DNA of 64,000 nt from Straminergon stramineum (Eukaryota > Streptophyta > Bryopsida > Hypnales > Calliergonaceae), in contig OY987267.1 of the NCBI GenBank assembly GCA_963920665.1, forward strand, positions 23,436,001 through 23,500,000. Reading direction: 5' to 3'. The translations under genes and the position numbers were made by a program. The notes below the pieces were generated by a model. That model saw only the letters and a program-made list of their open reading frames with translations. It did no database searches and was not told where the DNA came from. Position 1 is the stretch's first letter. Each line of letters starts with the position of its first letter. Of this stretch, positions 11,901 through 23,379 are shown in pieces.

Positions 11901-13317
11901 GTGATAAGTATTCAATCAAAATCATTTAATTTTGAACCAATAGATGCATTCTATATTTCTATAGTAATAGAGAAAGTCATTCATCGTACACTTATTGCCA
12001 TTGACTTCCTACAAAAGTTAACTTTAAAAGGGCCCACCTATGACCATGTTTTTAATCTTCAAAGTCTTTCTCTTTGTATATTCCCATTTGGCAACTAGAT
12101 ATGAATGAAATTTTCTATATTTATTTTTCAAATATAGAATCATATGTCCTCTTTGAATCAATGAAAATTCAAGTTTCATTCAAATTTTATTTTATTTTAA
12201 GAAATTCATATCAAATACAAAACTTAATTTGAAATTAAATTTTTTTACATATGTATGTTGTAGAGTAGAACATCATGGTGCATATCAATTGATTTTGTCA
12301 TAGTAAAATTAAAAATCAACACTTCATGGTTATAGGTCCAAAGGTTCAAATTATAATAAAATATTGAATTTTCAAATTTTTTTTCAAATATTCAATATGA
12401 ATAGAAACTAGACTTGATCAACTTCATTCCATTGATTGGGCTCACATTAAAAAAAGATGATTTCAATTTTGGGCTAGAATTTAGAGAAAGATAAAGGAAC
12501 AAAAATTGAAAAAATATTCTACAATGATTCATAGATTTGCTATTTTCTTATATAGGGAAGTCATAAAATATCACCAAGAGGGAATATCCAACATCATTAG
12601 ACATTCATTGAAAACACGTTCACACAATTCCCTCCAAAAAGTTTTTGAAAAAATGATTTTGTCCATCTTGGAGACCTCTAGTATCACCTCAACTTAGATC
12701 TACTAGCCTTTTTAGAGCTTGTTTATTATTTAAACGAAGTTGATGAAGGAATTCAAGAATGAGAGAGGGACAAAGTTTGGTATGATAAAGATTCAAGAGG
12801 GTTTTGAGTTGAAGGGCTTCAAGGCTTCAATGAAAATATTTTTTTGTTGAGTAGGGTATCCAATATCTCTATTAAGGTGGTGCCTCCTATGACCAAGGTA
12901 GGAGGAGTGTTATTATGTGAGCCTTGGATTATGAGCACATGAACCTAAAAGACTTTACACCTATGTTATAGGTGTTTATATTTTAAAAATGAATATAAGA
13001 TACCTATAATATAGATATCTAGATTATAAGTATTTATGTCAGAAGTACCTTCAATGGTTGTGGATATCTACTTATACAAATACTCAAGGCTTGTATGTTT
13101 GTATTTTCATGTTGCATGCAAGCGTTGTTGCCAAAGTAGTCACCAAAACTCTCGGGCCAAAACTTCTCCAATTATTGAACCAAGAGGTGCATTCTTTGTT
13201 TCTATAGTGAACAATGAAGTCATCCACCAACCACTTTTTGGCACTAGCATCCTTCAAGGGTCAAGACAAGAAAAGACCAAGAAAGTGCCATTGAAGAGCC
13301 TAGACTTGTGTTGGTGA
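11901..13317 (+). pseudogene. Decayed coding segments in repeat A (part 2), unrecognised
   Basis: Several blocks read as protein, and the region is paralogous to A2 (about 37690-39450). Around 12760-12920 the frame gives ISIKVVPPMTKVGGVLLCEP followed by WIMST, matched in A2 by ISIKMVPPMTKVGGVLLCEP. A1 has TGA where A2 has TGG in the preceding EW/E-stop position. Two blocks look related to each other: about 11940-11980 (EPIDAFYISIV then VIH) and about 13170-13215 (EPRGAFFVSIV then VIH), which suggests an internal repeat in the lost protein. No family is recognised. It could be a decayed transposon protein or a duplicated host gene. Confidence 0.45.
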
Positions 13318-13966
13318 TGGTCTAAGTGAACTTCGTGATCTTCCCCATTGCAATTGTTGTGCATACTATGAGCACTTTGTAGTCTAACCTTGGATTGAAG
13401 GCAAGAGAAAGCTTTGCATTGACAAATGCTAAGGTGATTGAATCTTATTTTGACTTATTTCGGCATCCACCCCCAACAAAGTTTTAAATGAAATTTATAT
13501 AAATTTTCTATTTTTGAGGTTCTACAATCAAAATTGGATAAACCTAATTTCAACTCTTTAAAATTTCATAGTTTGTTCATATGGTGTCCAAAACATGCAT
13601 TCCAAAAGAATCTAAAATCCCCTAATGACTATCAACACAACCCATTCCAAAAAATTGCATTTCAATAAAAGGAATTGTGCATGAACCTTGATTTGCACAA
13701 TCATTTGTATTGTTACATTGCACATGAGAAAATGTGAGGAAATTTGAGTAGGGCCTTCTTCGGAAAGTGAGCCAATCAATCGGCTACATGGATAGAATCT
13801 ATTGTAACATAACTTCTTGTTTTCATTGAAGTCCAAGCAAAAGCCACTAAACCCATCCCACAAAATGGGACCAACATGGTGGATTTACCCTAAGGAAAAA
13901 TGCAGGAATTTTTTATTTGCCACTCATGATAAAATTTGCAAATTTTGTGTTCATATTTGCAATTAA

Positions 13967-14535
13967 CCCCTAAACGTCCAGATTCATCTCCACAATTGAC
14001 AATTTGAGAAAAATCATTGTAAAGTGCTATTTGAAAGCATATTTTGGAATTAAAATGCAAATAAAAGTTGTAGATTTTGATTTGTAGATTCCATCTGTAC
14101 AGTTAGATTCACCAATGCTATCACCAATCTTTTTTTATAAATTTTGAAAGAGAAATTTCAAAATTCCTTCAAAATTCAATTGCATGTAAAATATTATCAT
14201 TTTTTGAGTAAAATTTGTTGGAATGGATTTGAAATGAGTTTCCCTTCATATGGTGATTTTTTGAAATTTTTGTGTTCTTCCTATCTATGACCTCATTTTG
14301 ACTAATCCAATTTTGAACTAAAGTCAATGCAATTTGACCACTTAACATATTTGCACATTTGTAATTCTAGAAAAATATAAACTCTAGTAACACCAAATCC
14401 AACCCTTACTTAGGACAAAAACTTGATAATGTATCTTCACAAATTAAAATAACTTTCATCCAAGTAGTTAGGAGGATGAAACTGGTGTTTCAATCTGTCC
14501 ATCGTCCACAAAAAGGACGTCGACGCGTTTAGGGG
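13967..14535 (+). mobile_element. TTAA element, 569 bp
   Basis: Starts CCCCTAAACGTCC and ends GACGCGTTTAGGGG, with TTAA at 13963-13966 and 14536-14539. In A2 the corresponding place (about 40110-40122) runs through without an insert. It is the inverted relative of 8051-8646. It sits inside a segment resembling the 236-238-bp MITEs ('aaaatttgcaaatttt'). Non-coding. Confidence 0.85.
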
Positions 14536-15000
14536 TTAACTTTGTGTCCCCAAATTGGCTGCGAGAAGTCAAGAACATACAGTAAACACGGCACGAAATA
14601 GAGAGCTTTTTTATACTTTTATCCCTGGAGAGTACAAAATTTTCCCTCTTCGACTTTGTGTGACGGATTTATGACCATCCTGCCATCCAAGCACATGAAA
14701 CTTTATGTACTTTTTCATGCAGGGACTTGTCGAAATGAATACAGAAACATCTGTTATTGGTATATTTTATGATGGATGAATTGCCAAATGTGTTGATGGA
14801 TGGAATCTCGGAGACACCTTACAGTATGTTCTTGACTTCTCGCAGCCAATGAATCATGTTTTGCTCAGGCTAAATGGCAGTGCCACCATTATTAATTTCA
14901 GTACCCCCACTAGTGTGAACTTTGAAGCTTCTTCTAAGTTACCAATAATCAGTCTGAGTTGTCTGTCAAACATGAAGAAAACAGTGAACACAGTCCGGGG

Positions 15001-18000
15001 AGTTCTGTAGAAAAATTGGACAACTTTCTTGCTTCCAGAAACTCGCTCAGTTTTTTCTTTTCTTAACCAGTAGTCTGCCAGTAGAGTGAAAATTTTATTG
15101 GTTGAAATCCTCCATTTCCTACTGGAATTAGGCAATTTGTCAAAATTTTATTTTTCCATTTGCTAATTTCCCTAAATATGGAAAATGGGTCCAATATTGT
15201 GTTTTTTCGGTTTCTGATCACTTCCAAGTATCCTTTTTTTCTTACTTCCTGTTAATTTTTTTACTTCCCCTCTTTTTTCTTTCACTTCCAAGTATCCTTG
15301 GTAGGAGTTGACTTGGCCAAGCCCCTAACATTCTAACCATTGATAGCTAGCAAGGCTCCACCAATGTAGGGGAGAAACTACAATGGTTTAAAATAAATAA
15401 CAACAATAAAAGCCATCAGGTAAATTGAAACCTGAAAGTCCACAGTCACATCAAATTCTAAGGGGGGTTTGGAGGGGTCATGTCTATGCTAGTGGATGGT
15501 TGGCTAGGCTTGTAGAGGCGAAAGCTTCACTCTATTTCTCCCTAGTTACCCCTCACACTCATTTTGACTTCTAACTCCTATTTTGGGGGCCTAAAACTTG
15601 GTTTGTTCCCAACATGTTTTGGGAACTAAACCTTGTGGGGAGAGGGACCACGGAGGCTCACAGTTCTCCCATGGGGTAATTTTAACACACCACTAAGACT
15701 TTTGACCCGAAGAGGGTTCAAAGCTTCGCCGTGGTTCCCTCTTTCAACACACCGCTAAGACTTTTGATCCTAGGGGGCTCCAAAGCTTCGCCGTCATGGC
15801 GGGACCCACTAACCCTCACTCTCTCTTAACCTCCTCCAAGGAACACTACGTTAGTATTGGGGGACAAAAAGATACCTTTGACACCCAATGGATTAGCTAC
15901 ATGGGGTTAGTATTATGAAAAACTTGAACTAAAGTTCCCCCTAAGCGGCATCACCAATCATATGGGGGGTTGTTGTAGGTTTAAAACAATGGCAAGACAT
16001 GGAGGGTGACAAAATAACCCCTCAAAGGTAAACACACATAACTTCTAGTAACACAGTAAAGTAAAAAAGCCTCCAAGCTCAAGCTTGGGAGAGTTAGTAC
16101 TACAAATACTCAAAATGCAAGGGACCCACAAAGACCTCACAAGCTTGGAGAACAACAACAATGGCCAAAAGTGCCCATAAACACCCTTGCAAGGTTTGTG
16201 GCTAAAAATGTCACAATTCCAATATAATTTGGACCCAACGGACCCAATTACACGAAAAGGTGGTGGTGAGAGAGGAGAAGGGGTGCCCTTTTATACTCTT
16301 TTCCAGACACCCACCTCCTCTCATTCATCCAAGGTAAGCTTATCTTTTTGAATTTTCATGCTCATCCTCAAGGTTTTCATCCTATGTTGGTTCTCTAAGC
16401 TAACTTTTGGAAATTAACTCCGAATCGCAAACAGATTGTGCCACTGGGTTCAAAAGTCCATTTTTAGTGCTTGGAAGTCCTTATGCCCTTTTCTACCTTC
16501 AAAATCTCAACGAAACCTAGTGCCAACTTAACACCAAAACTGGGAAAAATTCCAACTTTTGGAATTTGACTTTTCTAGCAAAGGTAACTAGCCTAGGCTC
16601 TTAAGTGGGTGTAGGGGAGTGAGAAAAGACCTTTCTTAGGCCCCATTCCACTTCCGTATGCTCATGCTCCATTGGTCAACTCCACCATGGACTTCAAATT
16701 TTGTTAATTGTCGGGGAATCTTGCAGGTTCGGGTACTTCTACTATTGAAATGTCTTGAAACTTTTTGGGGTACCTTATTAATATAAAAGAAGCTAAACCA
16801 ATTTTTAGTGGGATTTTAACACTATTTGGGGAATTTCTAGGAATTTTCCATCGCAGGTTTGGGCAATTGACTATCCGGAAAGGCATCTTTTGCCTATTAG
16901 AAAGTTCTAAAACTTTTTGTGGAACCTCCCATGGAATCCCAAAACACATGTATAGGCTTATATTTTTACTCTACACATCTTCCTAGGCGGGACAAAATCC
17001 ACCCCCTTGTTTAATTATCGGTGGCTAGGGAATCTTCCACACCGAAGGGAATCTTGGCAAACCAACTTTGCCATTGGTTCCCGGGCATGGTTTTAACCTT
17101 AAGTCACCTTCCTTAAACCAGAGATTCTTCCATCGTCCTTTCTTGGTATTTTAGACACCTTCGAGATAATAATTGGGGTTTCGCTATTTTGTCAATGAAA
17201 TGGAGAAACTGGAACCTATCTTCAGGAACTAACCTATATGCCTCACCAGGGTTCTCTCAACCAATATTAGTCTAGAAATGTCCTTTCTACATGGGTTTTT
17301 GAGCTTGGTACGCCCATCACTTGTAATTAACCAAATTACTATGATTAGTTGGGTTCTAACCTATTTACAACTCATGGTTGGACCAATCTAGCTATAATAA
17401 TCTAAATATAGACCAAATACTATATGGGTATGTGACACACCTATTTTGGTCCTACACTCTTTGGGGGGCTTTTTGTATATAAAACTACATTAAAAATAAC
17501 AATTTAAGAAAAAAAGAAAAAAGTAAGTCCTTGGTGACAAATTAGGTGTTTATAGTCCGCAATTTAGGATTCAACTAATTTAATGTTGCCTTATCGTCAT
17601 TGAACTTTGCTTGGTCACCCTTCATCTTCAAATCTTCCAATGTAGGTTGGATGGGGATTGAGTATTTAAGTGTCCTATTAAAGATTTACTTGGTCTTCGT
17701 TGTTTCACCTTAGATGTCTTATTTACTATGCATATGGAGATCTCTAGATGAATCTAGGATAAAGAATGTTCAATAATGAATATATATATTTCAAGATGTG
17801 TCTAATTCTTTAATACATTTGCCTATATGATTATCAAGCTTACCATACATTTAAAGGTATCCTAATACACTTTGGATTTGAGATGGAAAATAAATAATGG
17901 ATTCTTTTAGTGAATTCTATGGCAATGGGGTAGTCCCACATACGATTGGGCATCTAATGGAAGAAGACGTTGACAACTCAACAGCAGTAAGCATATAACT

Positions 18001-18050
18001 TTGACAACCTAAAGCATTAAGTATTGGAAATGAACAGTTAAGCTTTTTGT
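15001..18050. other. Non-genic interval with no assigned element
   Basis: A GC-richer stretch (15300-17460) with stems and duplicated phrases, but no reading frame of note and no matching terminal repeats. The two overlapping short frames at 16704-16986 are on opposite strands and show no codon pattern. A 17-base direct repeat, cacttccaagtatcctt, occurs at 15221 and 15283. The interval may be part of a decayed LTR element, but I could not find its ends. From 17470 to 18050 it is AT-rich with nothing identified. Confidence 0.5.
15684..15806. repeat. Two-unit tandem repeat, 62-bp period
   Basis: The units start 'aacacaccactaagactttt' at 15684 and 'aacacaccgctaagactttt' at 15746, and both contain 'caaagcttcgccgt'. 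There are two copies only, about 80 percent alike by eye. Confidence 0.75.
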
Positions 18051-18054
18051 TGCG

Positions 18055-19601
18055 GGATATGGTGAAGCTGGAGGAGGATTGGTTGTGGATGCTAGGCCTA
18101 AGGGCCCATGGCTTGGGGTGGACATTCCTTTGGATCTAAGTGTTTTGATTTTGGTTCAAACGCATTCCATTATCCAAGATGCCCAAAGTATCCATGTTGC
18201 CTTCTCCAAAAGGGGTATTAGGTTGTTGTTGGATGTTCTTGCAAAGAAAGTGTTGTAGATAGCAAATCAAGTTATGAAAAATCTAAAGTTCCCTTGATGG
18301 ATTTATCCCCTTCCAAAAGATGACTAAACTAAGCTTGAGGTGAATGAATGGAACTCTAAGGACATTGTTGAGGCGTTGGACCAAATTCATTGTTGGGGCC
18401 GAAATATCATTTTCAAGATGGAATTCTTGGTGAGGAGTATGTGGGTGTAACTATATTGAATTTTTTCTTGGGAAAGAAGAAAGCTTTAATGACTCACACT
18501 TGGGTGGATATTATCTATTTACTAGTTTCCTAGTAGTTGATTGTTGAAAGAGACAATCAACTGTTTTGGTATCATTCCCCTTGCTCAAGACCCCTTAGAT
18601 TCAAAAGGTTTCTTAGTTCTTTGAGATGTTGCAACAGGTGGTGTTGCCATTTTTTTTCTCACAAGCACATGTTGATGGTAAGGCAAAGATTCTATTTGAA
18701 GTTGTTTGAAGACCAATACAAATATAAGATCATAGATGTCGAACAAATTTACCATTTTGATAGAGACTAGAACCAAAAATTCATCACACTAGAAGGCATT
18801 GTTTCGGGGACACATGAATCAAAGGGATTAAGTGGACCTAGAATTCAAGTCATTAGAACTATGAAAGAAATTATTGATGAAAACACTAACCAAATGCCCC
18901 ACCACATGTGTAGTACCAGATATGGAAAAATGGATACTCTCAAATTTCTACCTATAGGAAAAAATTGGAAATGCATGCAAGCTAAGGCTAATGAGTTAAT
19001 ATCTCTAATTTTTTGTTAGTGTGTTGAATCATCCAAAGATCTAAGAATGATTTGTCTGCACCTTGAATATGGAGGATTCTTATTATTTGAGTTATCTTTT
19101 GCATTACATGTTGACGCAAATGGGATGCATCAAATCATCATATAAAAGTCTAGTTGAGTCCAATTAGCGTTTTTTTTAAGGATTTGACTTTCAGTTTATA
19201 GCACAGGATTGGATTCCATGGAGAATGTTCTCTTGGTTGTAATCAATGATAGTCTAATTAAGAACTCATTGAATGATTGTCACAACATTATGCACCTGTA
19301 GACTTGGTCTAGTGATAAAAGTGACAATTTCTTGGATGGATGTTTGCGGCCTAATGGGCATGGCTTGATGGTCTTTTTGATGCCCAATGAAGTTGTACCA
19401 ATATATGTCAAGGCAAATCCACTTCTTCGTTGGCAAATCTCAAAGAATTTGTTGGAGAGTGTGGGGTTTCAAATTTTGAAGGATGTGTTTAGAATTAGTA
19501 ATTCTTTGTATAAGGTTTTATCCAAAGATCTTGAGATGATGAATTTTGAGGGATTCTTCAAGAACATTTTTACTTCTACAAATCTACATAGGAATGGGTA
19601 A
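18055..19601 (+). pseudogene. Decayed long reading frame, unrecognised
   Basis: One frame from 18055 to about 18450 reads GYGEAGGGLVVDARPKGPWL then GVDIPLDLS and on to DIVEALDQIHCWGRNIIFKM, with about three stops. After a shift, a second frame runs from 18537 to 19601 (355 codons) with only about seven stops and no further shift. It contains FITLEGIVSGTHESKGLSGP, YGKMDTLKFLPIGKNWKCMQ and, at the end, VVPIYVKANPLLRWQISKNL before a final TAA at 19599-19601. Such continuity in AT-rich DNA is not expected by chance. I recognise no domain, signal peptide or membrane segment. It could be a decayed transposon protein or an unannotated plant gene family. Confidence 0.5.
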
Positions 19602-19742
19602 ATGCACATTTTTTAAGAAGTTCCTCAAAAGTCCTTTTGGGATGATATCCATCTGGTAATTAATTAATTTGTAAAATTTTCTTTCAATTGGCAATACAAG
19701 TGCAAGATAGGATGAATGGTAGCTTTGTAAATGTCTTTTTAA

Positions 19743-20400
19743 CCTCTAAAGGACCATTGTCCCTTCAGAGGACAAATGAGATTTCAAGCAGGTTCCTCAT
19801 TCCATTTGGATTTGTTATAAGAAAGTTATAGACAATCTTGTTTTTTGGGCAATTAGAGCATCTTCTTGAAGAAATAACTTATAGGATTCATTTCTCAATG
19901 CAATTCTTACAATTTTTTTAAAAAAAAAAGGTCTACATGGTTTCATTTTCTTTCTAGAACAATCTCACCATTGGGATTAGTGCATTTTGATTCCATTTTA
20001 GAGATATTAATAATTTAGATTTTCCTTCTATTTTGTACCTATTTCTACTTAATAATTTTTTTAAAGAATACAAATTAATTTTTTTTGTATTTTCTTTTTT
20101 TTCCTAGACTCTCGACTCAATTCTCCACCATAAAGATTTAAATCTCAAAACTATGTAGGGCAAAAAATTAAAGTTAAGAAGGTTCACAATCAAATAACCT
20201 AGTCCCGCAATGTGGAAAAACTTGTTTTCTTCACTTTAAACGCAGATATCTTGCAATCTATGAGGTCAAAACTTCTGAAATTTTTTACACACATTTTCAT
20301 ACTAGTTAGGTTTAAGATCCTATGGTTAGATGTGCAAAAAATACAATTTTCAAATTTTTTTACTCTTTGATCTAAAAATGGCAGTTTTGAGTGTATTTCA
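19743..20400 (+). mobile_element. TTAA element, diverged family A relative, right end lost
   Basis: TTAA at 19739-19742 is followed by CCTCTAAAGGACC. The last 170 bases ('atatcttgcaatctatgagg', 'ctgaaattttttacac', 'aatggcagttttgagtg') match the right part of family A in the same orientation. The TTTAGGGG end is missing near 20400. It is related in inverse orientation to 24029-25240. Confidence 0.6.
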
Positions 20401-20910
20401 ATATAGACCTCTACAAATTGTTTTCATAATTTGTTACAACAATATTATAATTATATTGTAAAGTCTCTTTCAGTTAGCATTCCAAGTGCAAAAATATTGA
20501 ATTGAAATTGAAGATTGGAAGCTTAGTAATCATTTGCGTTAATTAACACCGACAAATTGCAAGATACTAATTTTTGCCTATATTTATACTAATCTACATT
20601 TGTAATAATGCATGTGAATTGAAATGGTAGCTCTCATATCCACAAAGGATTTTGAACAACTGAAATGGATTGCACTTTTAGTATAGGCCTTTTTACACTA
20701 GTTTTGTTATTTGATGATGACATTGAAATTATAAATTCTTTTGGGGAGTTTTGTTGTTAATTTTCTAGCAAATGAATTTTTTGAATTATTGTAGTAAGTG
20801 CATCATTCGCGATACATGGATCCCTTGTTATTTTGTGATATATTTTGCAACAAATACATTTTGATAAATTCAGTTTGATAGTATGTATATACCAGGAGGT
20901 CTCTTAGTGA

Positions 20911-21390
20911 TTGGAGGTCAACTACTCCATAGTTAAAGGTTGTTTACAATTGATTGTATGCCAAAGTAGGCCTTTGCAAAAGGCAATGATCATTGTATTA
21001 AACAATCTTCCATGCATTGAGGCTGGTATCTTGGATGTCTTAACAGAATATCAAAATTCTAAATGGCTTCTTGGCACTTATTGTTTGACTTATTGGAGGT
21101 TTGGTGTCAAAGAATTCCATTGGTTTCTGATGAAAGATGAATTTTTTGACATTAGAAGAGCTCCTTTGACATATGCTTTCAGATAAGATCATTTTGAAGC
21201 TATTTCTTATTTACAGATGTGACTTACCAAAAAGTCAAAGTGACATCTTGATCTTTGCAATCTCATAACAAATCTTCTTTGTAAGCCTGAAATGTGCAAA
21301 GTACTTAGGAATCAAATTATTGTGTTCAACGATATAGATCTTTTAAATATATGCTACGGAATTATATATAACCCTTGGTGTTACATGTGA
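20911..21390 (+). pseudogene. Decayed reading frame, unrecognised
   Basis: A 91-codon open frame (20911-21186; starts at TTG, so probably an internal exon or fragment) is followed in the same frame by about 65 more codons with a few stops. These include HLDLCNLITNLLCKPEMCKV and IIVFNDIDLLNICYGIIYNP. The first part contains ILDVLTEYQNSKWLLGTYCL. The protein-like continuity past the first stop suggests a former coding region. It may belong with 18055-19601, separated by the TTAA insertion at 19743-20400. No family assigned. Confidence 0.4.
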
Positions 21391-21784
21391 GGGATGACCT
21401 AGATTACATAAGTCAAGCAAACTAGCTTCAAAACTACAAGCAATGCTTTTCTTTTTTTCTAAAGGTATACACCTATTCCTTGATGTATCTAAATGAATAT
21501 ATTATGGTGAATCTGCTTTAATTTACTATAAGAATGTCATTGTGAATGTATTTGTGTAAATAGATATAGATTACGCAAAACATAGATATAGATTACACTT
21601 TGGAAGCCCATAGTCAAGCAACGTAACTTCTTAAACATATTTTTTCCTATTAAAAAATAGAGGACATGGTTTCTTTTTTTCATTAGTGTATTTTTCTATC
21701 TTTCCATTACTATATTTTTAGCTTCCTAAATGTTTCATTTCAATTTACATAAGTATCTATATTAGAAACACAAGAAGGTAGTTC

Positions 21785-22190
21785 ATTCTGAAAGTGACCA
21801 TCTTCTTCAAATTGACCCTATAATTAGCTATGAAATAGATATGAGGTGGACCTTAAATCAAGGAGTAGATCAAGGATAAAGTTTTATCCATTGCAAGAGT
21901 CAATCGTTTTCTTTGGATTCCCATAACTCTTTAAAGGTTGCAAGGGAACAAATTTTGGGTGACTTGCAGTCACAAATAGGTGCCTTCAATAGAAATCTTT
22001 GAAAATTCATAAGTAATTCAATAATGCTTCAAAAACTATGAAATCACTTGTGTTACATGCCGCATCTATTTCTCTTTGTGTAGAAAATGAGCTCAAAATC
22101 TTCCCGTCCACAGAAGCCCATGAAAATGTCAAACCAACCCTTAAACGGTTGCTTTTAGAGCAAACTAGACCATAGAAAATGACCACATTG
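21785..22190. repeat. Dispersed repeat shared with 54490-54893
   Basis: The segment from 'agctatgaaatagatatgag' to 'caaaccaacccttaaacgg' matches the insertion in H3 at 54540-54880 ('gaaaattcataagtaattca', 'tatgaaatcacttgtgtta'). It is probably a copy of the same MITE-like element; its ends are not clear here. The interval 21390-21785 before it shows nothing beyond AT-rich sequence with a small duplicated phrase ('atagatatagattac'). Confidence 0.6.
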
Positions 22191-22228
22191 AGAGAAGATC
22201 ATCAATTGATCTACTTTGAACAGTTTAA

Positions 22229-22450
22229 CCCTTGAATGCCGGGCTGGTGCCCATGGAAATCAAGCATTTTGGAACTACGCGACATCATCTACTTTAAAAA
22301 AATAAAAAATACTCATTGGGAGTCAAACTACTATAGAAGATCTTCCCTTTTCACCCATAATTCCAAGGATGAATAGTTGCACGTCTGTCCTATACACGAG
22401 AATTCCTTGTCATTCATCAGACGAAAAACGTCCGCCTCGGCGTTTACGGG
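22229..22450 (+). mobile_element. TTAA MITE, 222 bp (short family, copy 1)
   Basis: Starts CCCTTGAATGCCGGGC and ends GGCGTTTACGGG, with TTAA at 22225-22228 and 22451-22454. It matches 55352-55573 in the same orientation and 23172-23379 in reverse complement ('gtcaaactactatagaagat', 'ccaaggatgaatagttg'). Non-coding. Confidence 0.9.
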
Positions 22451-22540
22451 TTAAAGAGGAAACTCATGTATATTTTAGAAGGCCAAATGGAACTTGGAAA
22501 TGATGTGACCAAGGAGCTAGTCTTTGTGTGATTCAGCCAC

Positions 22541-22787
22541 CCACCAGGTCCCCACTCAAAAATACTGTTAGTGTCTTGTAAGTCTTTTTGTATGATGTAT
22601 GATCCATATGCAGCTTTAGAATTAGTTTGTAAGGTCCATTCTCAGAATATTAATTTATGGGTTGCCACCAGTCCCTGCTCAAAAATGTTAGTGGATTGTA
22701 AGTCTTTTTGTATGATGTATGATCCATACGCAGCTTTAGAATTTGTTTGTAAGGTCCCTTCTTGGAATATAATTTTATGCGTTGGTA
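22541..22787. repeat. Two-unit tandem repeat, about 124-bp period
   Basis: The units begin 'ccaccaggtccccactcaaa' (22541) and 'ccaccagtccctgctcaaaa' (22665) and share 'tgtaagtctttttgtatgat'. They are highly similar, so the duplication is recent relative to most repeats here. The open frame across them simply repeats the same 30-odd residues and has no other support. Confidence 0.85.
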
Positions 22788-22843
22788 CCGTCAACTTCTC
22801 ATGACCCCAAAGTCAAATATGCTTGGGACTGCCACTTTGGAAG

Positions 22844-23079
22844 GGCCCGGGTGGATTGACCCCCTCACTCATCCCCCCAAGTCATTCTTGGGGTACATGC
22901 AAGAAAAAGGACCCCGTACTTTGTGCTTCATTAATTTATCTTCTCAACCTCCCCTAGCTAATTTGGGGCCTCTGATTGCAAATATGAATTCAAAATCTGC
23001 AAATTTTATCATGTGTGACAAATAAAAGATTTCAGGGTTTTTACTTCGAGACAAGCAAGGGGGTCAATCCACCCCGGCC
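22844..23079. mobile_element. MITE, Mutator-like, with 9-bp target duplication
   Basis: Terminal inverted repeats GGCCCGGGTGGATTGACCCC and GGGGTCAATCCACCCCGGCC are flanked by identical 9-bp copies CTTTGGAAG (22835-22843, 23080-23088). A 9-bp duplication with long GC-rich inverted repeats fits Mutator-like MITEs. The 236-bp element is collinear with 5367-5604. Related internal sequence also occurs near 13900, 40060 and 40280. Confidence 0.9.
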
Positions 23080-23171
23080 CTTTGGAAGTAGCGTTGAATG
23101 TTTTTTGAATTGATTTCTTTCACAGAAACAGGTTTGCACATCATTGCAATTTGCAAACTCATATAACTTAA

Positions 23172-23379
23172 CCCCTAAACAACGCCATGGATGTTTTTTG
23201 TCAAAGAATTCTCTTGTGTAGGATAGAAGTGCAACTATTCATCCTTAGAATTAGGGGTGGAAAAAGGAGATCTTCTACAGTAGTTTGACTGACAATGGGT
23301 ATTTTTATTTTTTTAAAGTGGATGATGTAACACGGTTCCAAAATGCCTGATTTCCAGTCACCAATCTGGTGTTCAAGGG
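23172..23379 (-). mobile_element. TTAA MITE, short family, inverted copy
   Basis: TTAA at 23168-23171 and 23380-23383. The plus-strand ends are CCCCTAAACAACGCC and GGTGTTCAAGGG. The interior is the reverse complement of 22229-22450, about 700 bp away, so the two form a large inverted pair around the Mutator-like MITE. Confidence 0.88.

Larger units (their letters stand above)
8777..15000. repeat. Repeat A, copy 1
   Basis: From about 'ttggggattttgatttaggc' to 'gaaaacagtgaa' this segment is collinear and same-strand with 35800-40617 plus 47656-47870 (A2). It carries two TTAA elements that A2 lacks (9717-10656 and 13967-14535). A2 in turn carries a solo LTR and a LINE that A1 lacks. Parts of A keep an aligned reading frame in both copies, so A once encoded protein. 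Confidence 0.85.

Noticed and set aside
15001..17470. A complete LTR retrotransposon
   Set aside because: No pair of long direct repeats, primer-binding site, polypurine tract or gag/pol frame could be found.
20911..21186. Fragment of a piggyBac transposase belonging to the TTAA elements
   Set aside because: Tempting because of the surrounding elements, but I see no convincing catalytic Asp blocks or the cysteine-rich C-terminus; left as unrecognised.
22571..23025. Frames across the 124-bp tandem repeat as a repeat protein
   Set aside because: There are only two units and the frame runs into a MITE; no independent support.
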